Position numbers and translations under genes: made by a program. The notes under the pieces were generated by a model. It saw nothing but the letters and a program-made list of their open reading frames with translations, had not been told where the DNA came from and did not search any database. A stretch of DNA of 35,735 nucleotides, taken from Chloroflexi bacterium UBA6622 (GTDB lineage: Bacteria > Chloroflexota > UBA11872). Location of the stretch: NCBI GenBank assembly GCA_002433065.1, contig DJHK01000041.1, positions 51,491 through 87,225 on the forward strand. The letters run 5' to 3'. Numbering within the stretch: the stretch's first letter is position 1; each line of letters begins with the position of its first letter. This document shows, one piece after another, positions 1 through 6,767 of this stretch.

Positions 1-1152
1 GTGACCAAACGCACTAAATGCCAGGCCACCAAGCGTGTCGACATCATCTGCGGGTAGGTTTAGGCCTAGTTCTTCGTTTAGGTCGGTAATCGGAAGCCCG
101 GCGTCGACCACTGTTCGACCGGGCCCCAGAGCTTCTATTGGTACTTCAGGTGTATCGTATTCATCTTCGATCTCTCCAACTATTTCTTCAAGAAGATCTT
201 CGATTGTCACCAGGCCGGCGGTGTCCCCATATTCATTAACAACGATCGCCATATGCGTATTAGCGGCTTGCATTTCACGAAACAATTGGTCAGCGAATTT
301 CGAGTCGGGGATGTATACCGGTTCCCGTGCCAATGAATGAAGATCGGTAGCCTGCGTTGGTTCAAGTAGCGCGGCTAAACCATCACGGACGTGGATAATG
401 CCTATAACTTCATCCAAATCGCCGTCGTACACAGGCAGCCGGGACACCCCACGGTCGTAGGCAGTCTGAAGCGCGTCGCGTAATGGAGTCGTTATCGAAA
501 CGGCTACGATATCTGGCCTCGGTGTCATAACTTGGCGCACGACGCGATCGCCAAGTGCGATGACGTTGGTAATCATCTCAACATCTAATTCGTCAATCGA
601 CCCCTCACGAGTCCCTTCTTCGACTGCTTCGATGACTGCCTCATCTTCTGGGTCCGGTCCTTGCCAGGCTTGTTGCTCAGCCGGTGACAAGAGTCGTTCG
701 AACAGCCGGGTGGCTGGAATGAAAAGCAGGTATTGTGCGAAGGCCAGCATGGAGAGCTTGTGGGCGAGGTGGGAAGGATGGCGCTGGGCCAGAATTCTGG
801 GTGCCACACGAGCTAAGCCGGCATGTACGACTGCCAGAAGAGCTATTGCTAACACTACTCCGCCGGCTCGTGATGAGAGAGCTATGCCGAGTTCATCACC
901 AACGGTTGTCGCAGCAAGCGCCGCTGACGCAAATATGAGGATGGTTGAGCCCATTCGTGCGCTTACCCAAAATCTAAACCTGTTTTCTAAGAGGACGAGT
1001 AACCGGGCGGTTGATCTGTCAGGTGCATGCCCCATATCGGCGAGGGAAGATCGGGAAAGTTCGAGTGCCGCACTTTCGGCTAAGACCAGCAGCGCGCTAG
1101 CCAGGGTAAGTACAACTATCAGGGCGAGTCCGGCCCAACTAACTGGATCCAA
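1..1152 (-). CDS. HlyC/CorC-family CBS-domain membrane protein (3' end cut by window)
   Basis: Read on the minus strand, an open frame runs from a TTG at 1152 off the left edge, about 384 codons. The N-terminal half has hydrophobic segments (near residues 5-25, 65-80 and 95-110), as in the DUF21 membrane domain. An acidic linker follows, then a CBS pair. Visible signatures are VMTPRPDIVAVS, the phrase GVSRLPVYDGDLDEVIGI in the first CBS, and NEYGDTAGLVTIEDLLEEIV in the second. After that begins the CorC/HlyC C-terminal domain (VDAGLPITDLNEELGL). Family members are linked to Mg/Co homeostasis or are called hemolysin-like; the substrate cannot be read here. The TTG start is chosen because AGGAG lies 10 nt upstream and no ATG or GTG precedes the first membrane segment. 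It is last in the rpsU-yqeY-ybeY-ispE-tRNA-nucleotidyltransferase run; corC-type genes often sit near ybeY. The DUF21 part is somewhat divergent. Confidence 0.88.
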   Translation of the reverse strand, partial: MDPVSWAGLALIVVLTLASALLVLAESAALELSRSSLADMGHAPDRSTARLLVLLENRFRFWVSARMGSTILIFASAALAATTVGDELGIALSSRAGGVVLAIALLAVVHAGLARVAPRILAQRHPSHLAHKLSMLAFAQYLLFIPATRLFERLLSPAEQQAWQGPDPEDEAVIEAVEEGTREGSIDELDVEMITNVIALGDRVVRQVMTPRPDIVAVSITTPLRDALQTAYDRGVSRLPVYDGDLDEVIGIIHVRDGLAALLEPTQATDLHSLAREPVYIPDSKFADQLFREMQAANTHMAIVVNEYGDTAGLVTIEDLLEEIVGEIEDEYDTPEVPIEALGPGRTVVDAGLPITDLNEELGLNLPADDVDTLGGLAFSAFGH

Positions 1153-1211
1153 AAAGGATCGACTCCTGATTGCGTGGCACTAGCGGGTGCGGCACGCCCA
1201 GATGCCAATAG

Positions 1212-1225
1212 GTGCATTTATGCAC
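1212..1225. repeat. short perfect hairpin in the 255 bp gap before the CorC-type gene
   Basis: GTGCAT and ATGCAC are separated by TT, a perfect 6 bp inverted repeat. It lies about 60 bp upstream of the CorC-type start on the minus strand. No T-tract follows on either strand, so it is not a typical intrinsic terminator. The rest of 1153-1407 shows no clear promoter. A 90-codon minus-strand frame (1139-1411) crosses it; see findings. Confidence 0.3.
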
Positions 1226-1407
1226 TACGGCATCATGTTGGTTGTGAACCTGCTGCGATCGATTCTTCATTTTGTATGTGGCGAACGGCTTCAGCAAGTA
1301 GTGGCCGTGTTCTCGTGTTTGCAATTTTCCGAGTATTTGGCGCAGTGTGCAACGGGATGCTGTTGTTTTGAGCATGCAACGGAAGCAGCGTGCTGATTTT
1401 TCACAGG

Positions 1408-2154
1408 TCATTCGTTACGTTGGTTGTAGGCCAAATTTGCCGCTTGGAGACGTTCGAGGTTGTCGCAGCCAATCGTCTCGTCAAGGTCCGTGATCTCATG
1501 GCCTGTGACTATAGAGCCTTCCTTTATTGCTATACCGAAAAGATCAGTTAGGTAGCGTTCTCCGGAAAACTGGCTTGGGTTAACGGATGCCAAGTGGTCT
1601 CGCAACCAATCGGCGCGAAATGCACAGGGTCCGGCGTTGACAGTCGTGATGAGTAGTTCTTCTGGGGTGGCTTCGGATGCTTCAATCACCTTCCTTACAA
1701 TCCCGGAGGAATCAACAACAATCCGTCCAAAAGACCCTGGGTCCGGAACCTGAGCCCACGAGAGACTGGCGACGGCGTTTGTCTGTGTTAGAGCTTTGAC
1801 CACATTGTTTACGGTAGACGCTTTTAGTAACGGAGAGTCCCCATAAAGGATGGCGACCGTCTTTACGGACGACGGTATTTTGCTTAAACCAATCTCGGTT
1901 GCGTAGGCGGTTCCAGATTCCCCGGGTGGCTGATTAGCCAGAATTGCTCCCTCGCCGGCTAAGCCAATTTCGATATCAGGTCGGATTACAACAACGAGCG
2001 GGTTTAAACCGGATGCCAGACCGGTGCCAACCACATGCTTCAAGATCGGGGTTCCACCGATGAGCTGCATAACTTTCGGGATGGTCGAAGCAAACCGGGT
2101 GCCTTTGCCTGCAGCCAAAACAATGCCCGCGATTCCGGAGTGTTTCAATTCCAT
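1408..2154 (-). CDS. stand-alone GlmU-type nucleotidyltransferase (N-terminal domain only)
   Basis: The 248-residue protein matches the pyrophosphorylase half of GlmU. It has the nucleotide-binding signature LAAGKGTRF with PKVMQ (about residues 14-28), the base-contacting GESGTAYA (about 78-85), the metal-binding ILYGDSPLL (about 103-111), FGRIVVD (about 142-148), and a TTVNAGPCAF stretch matching the family's E-x-N-x-G region. The C-terminal left-handed beta-helix acetyltransferase domain of full GlmU (about 450 residues) is missing, and the gene ends with a normal stop. It probably transfers a nucleotide to a sugar phosphate, perhaps GlcNAc-1-P. The substrate is uncertain, because related short proteins act on other sugars. 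The ATG is the only possible start; it lies three bases past the mature 3' end of the tRNA-Gln and has no Shine-Dalgarno sequence. Confidence 0.85.
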   Translation of the reverse strand: MELKHSGIAGIVLAAGKGTRFASTIPKVMQLIGGTPILKHVVGTGLASGLNPLVVVIRPDIEIGLAGEGAILANQPPGESGTAYATEIGLSKIPSSVKTVAILYGDSPLLKASTVNNVVKALTQTNAVASLSWAQVPDPGSFGRIVVDSSGIVRKVIEASEATPEELLITTVNAGPCAFRADWLRDHLASVNPSQFSGERYLTDLFGIAIKEGSIVTGHEITDLDETIGCDNLERLQAANLAYNQRNE

Positions 2155-2157
2155 AGG

Positions 2158-2229
2158 CTGGGGAGGAAGGATTCGAACCTTCGAGTCACGGATTCAAAGT
2201 CCGTTGCCTTACCGCTTGGCCACTCCCCA
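2158..2229 (-). tRNA. tRNA-Gln (anticodon UUG)
   Basis: The reverse strand folds into a complete cloverleaf of 72 nt. The acceptor stem pairs TGGGGAG with CTCCCCA. The D arm is GCC...GGC, the anticodon stem ACGGA/TCCGT encloses loop CTTTGAA (anticodon TTG, reading CAA), and the T arm is GAAGG/CCTTC with loop TTCGAAT. The discriminator is G. The next bases are CCT, so the CCA tail is not fully encoded and must be added after transcription. It lies 33 nt after the ispE stop and 3 nt before the next ATG on the same strand, so it is almost certainly cut out of a polycistronic transcript. Confidence 0.96.
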
Positions 2230-2262
2230 CGTTAATTAGCGTAGGCAGGAGGATGACCGCGG

Positions 2263-3132
2263 TCAACGTAGTTCTTCCGGCGATACGGCTGATTCCCGAA
2301 ATCTTGTCTTGGTGGTCCACCAGCCGTGCTCAGCAAGCTCGTGTTGCGCTGCTTGGGCAGTATTTTCTTCGTTGTATAGACCAAAACAGGTTGGTCCGCT
2401 GCCTGATACCAGCGCCGGCCGTGCTCCTGTTTTAAGAAGGCTTTTCAATATAACTTCGATTTCCGGCACTAGGGACATGGCGGCGGCCTGTAAGTTGTTG
2501 AGGAGGAGCGAGTTTTCGATCCTCCCGTCTTGGATGGCGTCTACGAGGGCTAAGGTGTTTCTGCCGCCGGACCAGTGATCCGGTAACGACTTTGCGTATA
2601 CAGCAGGTGTAGACAGACTGCGTTCTGGTCGAGCTAAAACCACCCATCTACGTGGAGCTGCTGAGAGTGGGCGAAGGTCATCTCCTCTGCCAAGGCCGAG
2701 GGTGGTTTGGGGATCGAGAAAGAAGGACACGTCTGTTCCGAGCGATCTTGCTACTTGATGAACACTAGCTCTATTCGCTCCCCACAGGGCTTCGAGGCCG
2801 AGGAGGACCGCGGCTGCATTTGAACTCCCACCTCCAAGTCCTGCTGCTACCGGGATGCGTTTTTCCACATGGATATTGACTCCTCTATGCGGCGCAATCA
2901 GTTTGCGAAGTTCATACGCAGCTCGAAACGCCAGATCCGATTGATGAGTCAAGCCTGCTACAGAAGGTTGGCCATCAATGGACTCTGCGTTGGTTTCGGC
3001 AAGATGGATCGTGTCTCCGAACTCCAAAGCTTGTAGTACGGTCACCACATCGTGATATCCGTCACTACGCCGCCGCACAATTTCCAAGCCCAGATTGATT
3101 TTTGCTGGAGCCGGAATTGCTAACTTCATCAT
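2263..3132 (-). CDS. ispE: 4-diphosphocytidyl-2-C-methyl-D-erythritol kinase
   Basis: GHMP-family kinase of the MEP isoprenoid pathway; it phosphorylates the 2-hydroxyl of CDP-methylerythritol using ATP. The 289-residue length is normal. PAPAKINLGLEI (about residues 8-19) carries the substrate-binding lysine and asparagine, PVAAGLGGGSSNAAAVL (about 94-110) is the glycine/serine-rich ATP loop, and SGSGPTCFGL near residue 250 is the C-terminal GHMP motif. Two adjacent ATG codons (3132 and 3129) could start it. The ybeY stop is 5 nt upstream, which supports co-transcription and translational coupling. Confidence 0.96.
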   Translation of the reverse strand: MMKLAIPAPAKINLGLEIVRRRSDGYHDVVTVLQALEFGDTIHLAETNAESIDGQPSVAGLTHQSDLAFRAAYELRKLIAPHRGVNIHVEKRIPVAAGLGGGSSNAAAVLLGLEALWGANRASVHQVARSLGTDVSFFLDPQTTLGLGRGDDLRPLSAAPRRWVVLARPERSLSTPAVYAKSLPDHWSGGRNTLALVDAIQDGRIENSLLLNNLQAAAMSLVPEIEVILKSLLKTGARPALVSGSGPTCFGLYNEENTAQAAQHELAEHGWWTTKTRFRESAVSPEELR

Positions 3133-3137
3133 GGTGG

Positions 3138-3578
3138 TTAGTTGGGCCTCAAATCGAGGCCGACAGATTCCAGGATGGCTTCCTCTAAAACGCGCATTTC
3201 TCCTTGTCGTATGGGGTTCTCATGGTCGTAACCAGCGATATGAAGTAAGGCGTGGACCAGTAAATACCCAAATTCTCGAGTGGACGAGTGTCCATAGGTT
3301 TTGGCTTGGGCAAATACTCTTTCCAAGGAGATTGCGATGTCACCAGGGTTAGTGGAATCACCACTGGGGAAAGCTAGAACGTCTGTCGCAGAGTGTTTGT
3401 TTCGAAATGCCCTGTTCAATGTTTTCATTCCGGCGTTGTCAGTTAGTCGTAGATTGACGATACCTGTGAGTCCGGTCGCTTTTCCCACTGCAGCAACTAG
3501 TGGTGTTAAAAGTTGTTCAAATTCGTGCGGAGCCGCCTTCTCGTCTTCGAGTACGAGTGTTAGGTCGTCTGCGACGAT
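3138..3578 (-). CDS. ybeY: endoribonuclease YbeY, probable ATC start
   Basis: YbeY is a single-strand RNase and rRNA maturation factor, metal-dependent in known members. The zinc motif HALLHIAGYDH, three His in H-x3-H-x5-H spacing, is intact, as are LNRAFRNK and TDVLAFPSGD. The first canonical start is GTG at 3488. It would give only 116 residues and place TDV near residue 35, whereas B. subtilis YbeY has it near 64. The frame stays open upstream to just past the yqeY stop and contains no ATG, GTG or TTG. Starting at the ATC at 3578 gives 146 residues with TDV near residue 65. No strong Shine-Dalgarno is visible; the yqeY stop is only 13 nt upstream, so re-initiation is possible. Identity is secure; the start is inferred. 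Confidence 0.9.
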   Translation of the reverse strand: MVADDLTLVLEDEKAAPHEFEQLLTPLVAAVGKATGLTGIVNLRLTDNAGMKTLNRAFRNKHSATDVLAFPSGDSTNPGDIAISLERVFAQAKTYGHSSTREFGYLLVHALLHIAGYDHENPIRQGEMRVLEEAILESVGLDLRPN

Positions 3579-3591
3579 ATTGCTGTCTGGA

Positions 3592-4047
3592 TTACTCGTT
3601 GTTTAACAGTCCGGCTACAAGGGTGTTTACGGTTTGTCCGTCTACGGACCCAATTTCCCGCAAATGCGCTATTAGGGGGCCCATGACCTTGCCCATGTCC
3701 TGAGGGCCAGATGCTCCTACTTCGTCTATAACTTTGTTTGCCATGGCAAGGATGGTGTCTCGATCAACTTCGGGAGGCAGGTATGCCTGAATAACTGACA
3801 ACTCGAACTGTTCATTGGCAGCGTCGTCTAGGCGGTCACTGTTGGTGTAAATGTCGACTGCCTCAGTTCGCCGGCGGACATCGCGTTGCAGAACCTTCGC
3901 GACCAAGGGGTCGTCGATTTCTGACCCGCTTTCTTTAGCCTCATATTTTATTTGAGAGATAAGCGTTCTTAGCACACGGAGTCTACCGGCGTCCCGTTCA
4001 CGTTGCGCGCTACGGAGATCACTGGATACCTGATCAAATATATCCAT
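3592..4047 (-). CDS. yqeY: GatB/YqeY domain protein
   Basis: The 151-residue protein matches the stand-alone GatB/YqeY family: an N-terminal helical part (LRTLISQIKYEAKE) and a C-terminal tail-like domain (EVDRDTILAMANKVIDE, then GPQDMGKVMGPLIAHLR). The same fold forms the tRNA-binding C-terminal domain of the GatB amidotransferase subunit. The function of free YqeY is unsettled; a role in tRNA-linked metabolism is only suggested by homology. It begins with ATG 17 nt after rpsU, and the rpsU-yqeY pair is conserved in many bacteria. PhoH, often found between yqeY and ybeY, is absent. Confidence 0.92.
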   Translation of the reverse strand: MDIFDQVSSDLRSAQRERDAGRLRVLRTLISQIKYEAKESGSEIDDPLVAKVLQRDVRRRTEAVDIYTNSDRLDDAANEQFELSVIQAYLPPEVDRDTILAMANKVIDEVGASGPQDMGKVMGPLIAHLREIGSVDGQTVNTLVAGLLNNE

Positions 4048-4064
4048 ACGGATCTAACTTAACT

Positions 4065-4280
4065 TTATAAGGCGCGTGCTTCTGCCTGGGCGGCCTTTAG
4101 CGCAGCCCGACGGGCTTTGCGTCGCTTAGTGGCGTCTTTTTTCTTTCGCAAAACGCTTGGTTTGTCATAGGCCTTGCGACGACGCGTTTCCGTAAGGATG
4201 CCTTCTTGTTGCACTTTTTTGTTGAACCGTCGAAGCGCGGCATCAAAACTTTCGTTGGCACCAATCGTAATATGAACCAA
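4065..4280 (-). CDS. rpsU: 30S ribosomal protein S21
   Basis: Small, very basic 71-residue protein with the S21 core NESFDAALRRFNKKVQQEG followed by a Lys/Arg-rich tail (RKKKDATKRRKARR). S21 joins the 30S platform late in assembly and helps initiation in well-studied species. The start is TTG at 4280, 4 nt after a strong GGAGGA; no ATG precedes the conserved N-terminus. It is first in the minus-strand operon and has a leader of about 130 nt if the promoter at 4419-4448 is used. That leader contains a 30 bp dyad, which could serve autoregulation. Confidence 0.95.
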   Translation of the reverse strand: MVHITIGANESFDAALRRFNKKVQQEGILTETRRRKAYDKPSVLRKKKDATKRRKARRAALKAAQAEARAL

Positions 4281-4350
4281 ACAGTCCTCCGACCTATATA
4301 AACTGAAAAACCTCGAATGATTATTAACGAGGATCGGTTGTTCCCCCGTA

Positions 4351-4380
4351 TTGACCGAAGATCTTGTGGATCTAAGTCAA
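4351..4380. promoter_or_regulatory. 30 bp dyad in the rpsU leader
   Basis: TTGAC (4351-4355) pairs with GTCAA (4376-4380), and inside it AGATC (4359-4363) pairs with GATCT (4369-4373) around loop TTGTG. Together they form a hairpin of two 5 bp stems with a small internal loop. It lies inside the predicted untranslated leader of rpsU, 71 nt upstream of the start. It could be an RNA hairpin binding a ribosomal protein or a DNA operator. No T-tract follows, so it is not an obvious terminator. Confidence 0.5.
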
Positions 4381-4418
4381 CACTTGGGTCACTGACCGTA
4401 CATCATTTGATCTATAAA

Positions 4419-4448
4419 ATTATAGGTGGACCTCAAATGGAAGGTCAA
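4419..4448 (-). promoter_or_regulatory. sigma-70-type promoter for the rpsU operon
   Basis: On the minus strand TTGACC (4448-4443) and TATAAT (4424-4419) are separated by 18 bp, a near-consensus housekeeping promoter. Transcription would begin near 4412 and produce a leader of about 130 nt before the rpsU TTG. It overlaps the first codons of the longest possible frame of the divergent glycosyltransferase gene. This is one reason to prefer the ATG at 4480 for that gene. A TATAAA on the plus strand (4413-4418) overlaps it but lacks a matching -35. Confidence 0.7.
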
Positions 4449-4479
4449 CGGGTGGGACACTGCTTTAACGGATCGACCG

Positions 4480-5490
4480 ATGTCTGAGGTTAATTGGCTG
4501 GTGCTGGTGCTCGGTGCTGTTGTTTCAATGGCTTGCACGGCGCTGATCCGTTTTGTGGCTGTCAAGAGGGGATGGTTGGATAGGCCTGGAGTAGCCCGGA
4601 TGGGCTCGAGACCTGTTCCGAGGCTCGGTGGTCTTGCTATGTACATTGCCTTTGTAATCACGGTGCTTGTAGCTCGCTGGCCAGTAGATATTGACTTATT
4701 GGGTTTGTTGGTAGGGGCCACGATTCTTGTAGTGCTCGTACTGTTTGATGACATTAAAGGTCTTCGTCCACGCGCAAAATTGAGCTTTCAGTTGCTGGCT
4801 GCATTCGTCGCGATATTGTTTGGATTTCGTATTGATGTGATTAGCAATCCGTTCGGCGTAGGGGTGCTTTTACTACATATCGTGGTCGTAATCCCTTTCA
4901 CCTTGTTTTGGATTGCTGGAATGATCAATGCAATTAACTTTTTGGATGGTCTTGATGGGTTGGCTGGAGGTGTGGTTGCAATAGCTGCCATGGTGCTTGT
5001 GATTCTTTCGATACGTTTAGGCTTGCCTGATGTGGCAACGTTGGCTTTAGCTCTTGTTGCGGTAATTCTAGGATTCCTGCCATTTAATGCTTACCGGGCG
5101 AGCATCATCATGGGTGATGCTGGATCCAACTTTCTTGGCTTTACCGTGGCTGTGCTTGCGATCATGGGGCCGGCGAAGATTGCTACTGCGATGTTGGTAT
5201 TAGGAGTTCCTATTCTCGATGTGGTTTGGTCCATTGGCCGACGTCTCATTCGGCGTCAAAATATTGCGGAGAGAGACGTCGAGCATCTCCACCATCGCCT
5301 GTGGGAAGCTGGGCTCTCTCAACCCGTAATTGTGCTGATGTACTGCCTGCTGGCAGGAGTTCTCGGGGCGATTGCACTGCTGGTGGAACGTGTCGACAAA
5401 ATATATGCGTTCACAGGTCTTGCTGGCTTATTGTTGATGCTTCTCGTGGTGTTAGGTCGGCTTCCCCGTAGACGAAAGATCCCTCGGTAA
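4480..5490 (+). CDS. WecA/TagO/MraY-family polyprenyl-phosphate sugar-1-phosphate transferase
   Basis: Polytopic membrane enzyme of glycosyltransferase group 4, moving a sugar-1-phosphate from a UDP-sugar to a lipid carrier as the first step of cell-envelope glycan assembly. Hydrophobic segments run along most of the 336 residues. Catalytic signatures are VLFDDIKGLRP, NFLDGLDGLAGG, GDAGSNFLGF and the C-terminal EHLHHRL histidine motif. It is closer to WecA/TagO than to MraY in its tail, and no mur genes are nearby. GTG at 4426 is in frame and would add 18 polar residues, but that stretch overlaps the divergent rpsU promoter, so ATG 4480 just before the first membrane segment is preferred. No strong Shine-Dalgarno precedes either. 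Confidence 0.9.
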   Translation: MSEVNWLVLVLGAVVSMACTALIRFVAVKRGWLDRPGVARMGSRPVPRLGGLAMYIAFVITVLVARWPVDIDLLGLLVGATILVVLVLFDDIKGLRPRAKLSFQLLAAFVAILFGFRIDVISNPFGVGVLLLHIVVVIPFTLFWIAGMINAINFLDGLDGLAGGVVAIAAMVLVILSIRLGLPDVATLALALVAVILGFLPFNAYRASIIMGDAGSNFLGFTVAVLAIMGPAKIATAMLVLGVPILDVVWSIGRRLIRRQNIAERDVEHLHHRLWEAGLSQPVIVLMYCLLAGVLGAIALLVERVDKIYAFTGLAGLLLMLLVVLGRLPRRRKIPR

Positions 5491-5567
5491 GCCGTGGCGT
5501 CTCGGGTCAAGACCATCCGTCTTCAGGCCAATGCTGTGATACGGTTTGAGGACGGAGGAAGACTAAA

Positions 5568-5774
5568 GTGAAACCTGATATTCATCCCACCTACGTGGTG
5601 AGCCAAGTGAAGTGTGCTTGTGGCACTTCGTTCGAAACGCGGGCTGCTGCGCCTAACATTAGTGTGGATATTTGTTCGAATTGCCACCCTTTTTATACGG
5701 GGCAGCAGCGTTTGGTTGATACCGCAGGACAGGTGGATCGGTTCGAGCGACGCCGGCAGAAATCCCGCGGCTAG
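5568..5774 (+). CDS. rpmE: 50S ribosomal protein L31 (zinc-binding type)
   Basis: 68-residue L31 with the zinc cysteines of the C+ form: CAC near residue 17 and CSNC near residue 37, and the family phrase HPFYTGQQRLVDTAGQVDRF. It begins with GTG, 8 nt after GGAGGA. L31 contacts the 5S rRNA and the inter-subunit bridge on the ribosome. It heads the L31-DUF1385-prfA-prmC run typical of several Gram-positive-related phyla and Chloroflexota. Confidence 0.97.
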   Translation: MKPDIHPTYVVSQVKCACGTSFETRAAAPNISVDICSNCHPFYTGQQRLVDTAGQVDRFERRRQKSRG

Positions 5775-5816
5775 GTTATCTGCACCATACCTAGTTTGAA
5801 ATAACAAGGTGTTTTG

Positions 5817-6767
5817 GTGTCGGTAAATTCCAGCAACGAGCTCCGCATTAATTATGGCGGTCAGGCTGTTTTGGAAGGCGTAATGATGCGTGGACGCCGA
5901 ACTGTCGCGATCGCTGTTCGACATCCAGCAGGCCATATTGTGCTTAAGTCGGAGCCGCTTAATCCCAAGCGTTTGTCTCAAAGGCTTCGTGGTGTTCCCT
6001 TTGTTCGAGGAGCTGTCTCGCTTTGGGAAATGCTAGTTATAGGTATGAAAGCTTTGAATTTTTCCGGGAATGTAATGCTCGATGAAGGAAGTGAGGGTGC
6101 TGCCGAAGACTCTCCTGGAGCAATGGGGGTAAGCCTTGCGATGGGGGTCATTGGAGGGATTGCCTTATTTTTTGTTCTTCCCTTGATACTTACTTCGTTT
6201 ACTGACGAGATCGTTGAATCGGACGTTGTGAGTAATGTTGTGGAGGGGGGTATACGGATGGGCGTGTTTATTGCCTACATGGCTTTAATAGGCTTGCTAC
6301 CCGACATTAAGCGCGTGTGGATGTATCACGGTGCTGAACATCAGACGATAAATGCGATTGAAGCTGGAGAGACACTGACTGTTGATAATGTTCAGCGTCA
6401 GTCCTTGCAACATCCCAGGTGTGGGACCTCATTCATGGTCACGCTCGTGGCTATTTCCATTCTGGTTTTTTCGCTTATGGGACGTCCTTCTATGGAGCTT
6501 CGTGTGATTTCTCGCATCGTCTTGCTACCACTCATTGCTGGTATTGGATACGAGTTCATAATGATCACTGCTCGTAACCGCGGGAATCTTGTTCCTCGAA
6601 TTCTGTCGGCACCAGGCATGTGGTTTCAACGGCTTACTACTCGTGAACCTGATAGCTTGCAGATCGAAGTGGCGATTGCTGCTATGGATAAAGTGCTTGA
6701 ACTTGAAGAGGAGCTCTCCGACTTACGTCCACCGAAAATGGCTGCCATCGATGATCGAGCGACTTGA
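5817..6767 (+). CDS. DUF1385 membrane protein (PrmC-associated)
   Basis: Recognised by INYGGQAVLEGVMMRG near residue 12, the segment FVRGAVSLWEML, and the central YHGAEHQTINAIE with HPRCGTSF, all hallmarks of DUF1385. It carries several hydrophobic segments (about residues 100-125, 140-165, 205-225 and 235-255) and a C-terminal helical tail. The function is unknown. The family is regularly encoded between rpmE and prfA/prmC, as here. GTG 5817 is chosen because GGTG of AAGGTG lies 5 nt away; TTG 5814 is an alternative. Its 3' end overlaps the prfA start by 17 nt. Confidence 0.9.
   Translation: MSVNSSNELRINYGGQAVLEGVMMRGRRTVAIAVRHPAGHIVLKSEPLNPKRLSQRLRGVPFVRGAVSLWEMLVIGMKALNFSGNVMLDEGSEGAAEDSPGAMGVSLAMGVIGGIALFFVLPLILTSFTDEIVESDVVSNVVEGGIRMGVFIAYMALIGLLPDIKRVWMYHGAEHQTINAIEAGETLTVDNVQRQSLQHPRCGTSFMVTLVAISILVFSLMGRPSMELRVISRIVLLPLIAGIGYEFIMITARNRGNLVPRILSAPGMWFQRLTTREPDSLQIEVAIAAMDKVLELEEELSDLRPPKMAAIDDRAT

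Noticed and set aside
560..1183. 207-codon plus-strand frame rich in Ser/Ala/Arg
   Set aside because: It is antisense to the CorC-type gene, whose minus-strand frame shows clear CBS motifs.
2024..2239. Plus-strand frames across the tRNA
   Set aside because: They run antisense through the tRNA-Gln and the nucleotidyltransferase start and resemble nothing.
4426..4479. GTG start for the glycosyltransferase with a possibly leaderless transcript from TATAAA at 4413
   Set aside because: No -35 at proper spacing, the added residues are not family-like, and the segment is better explained as the rpsU promoter.
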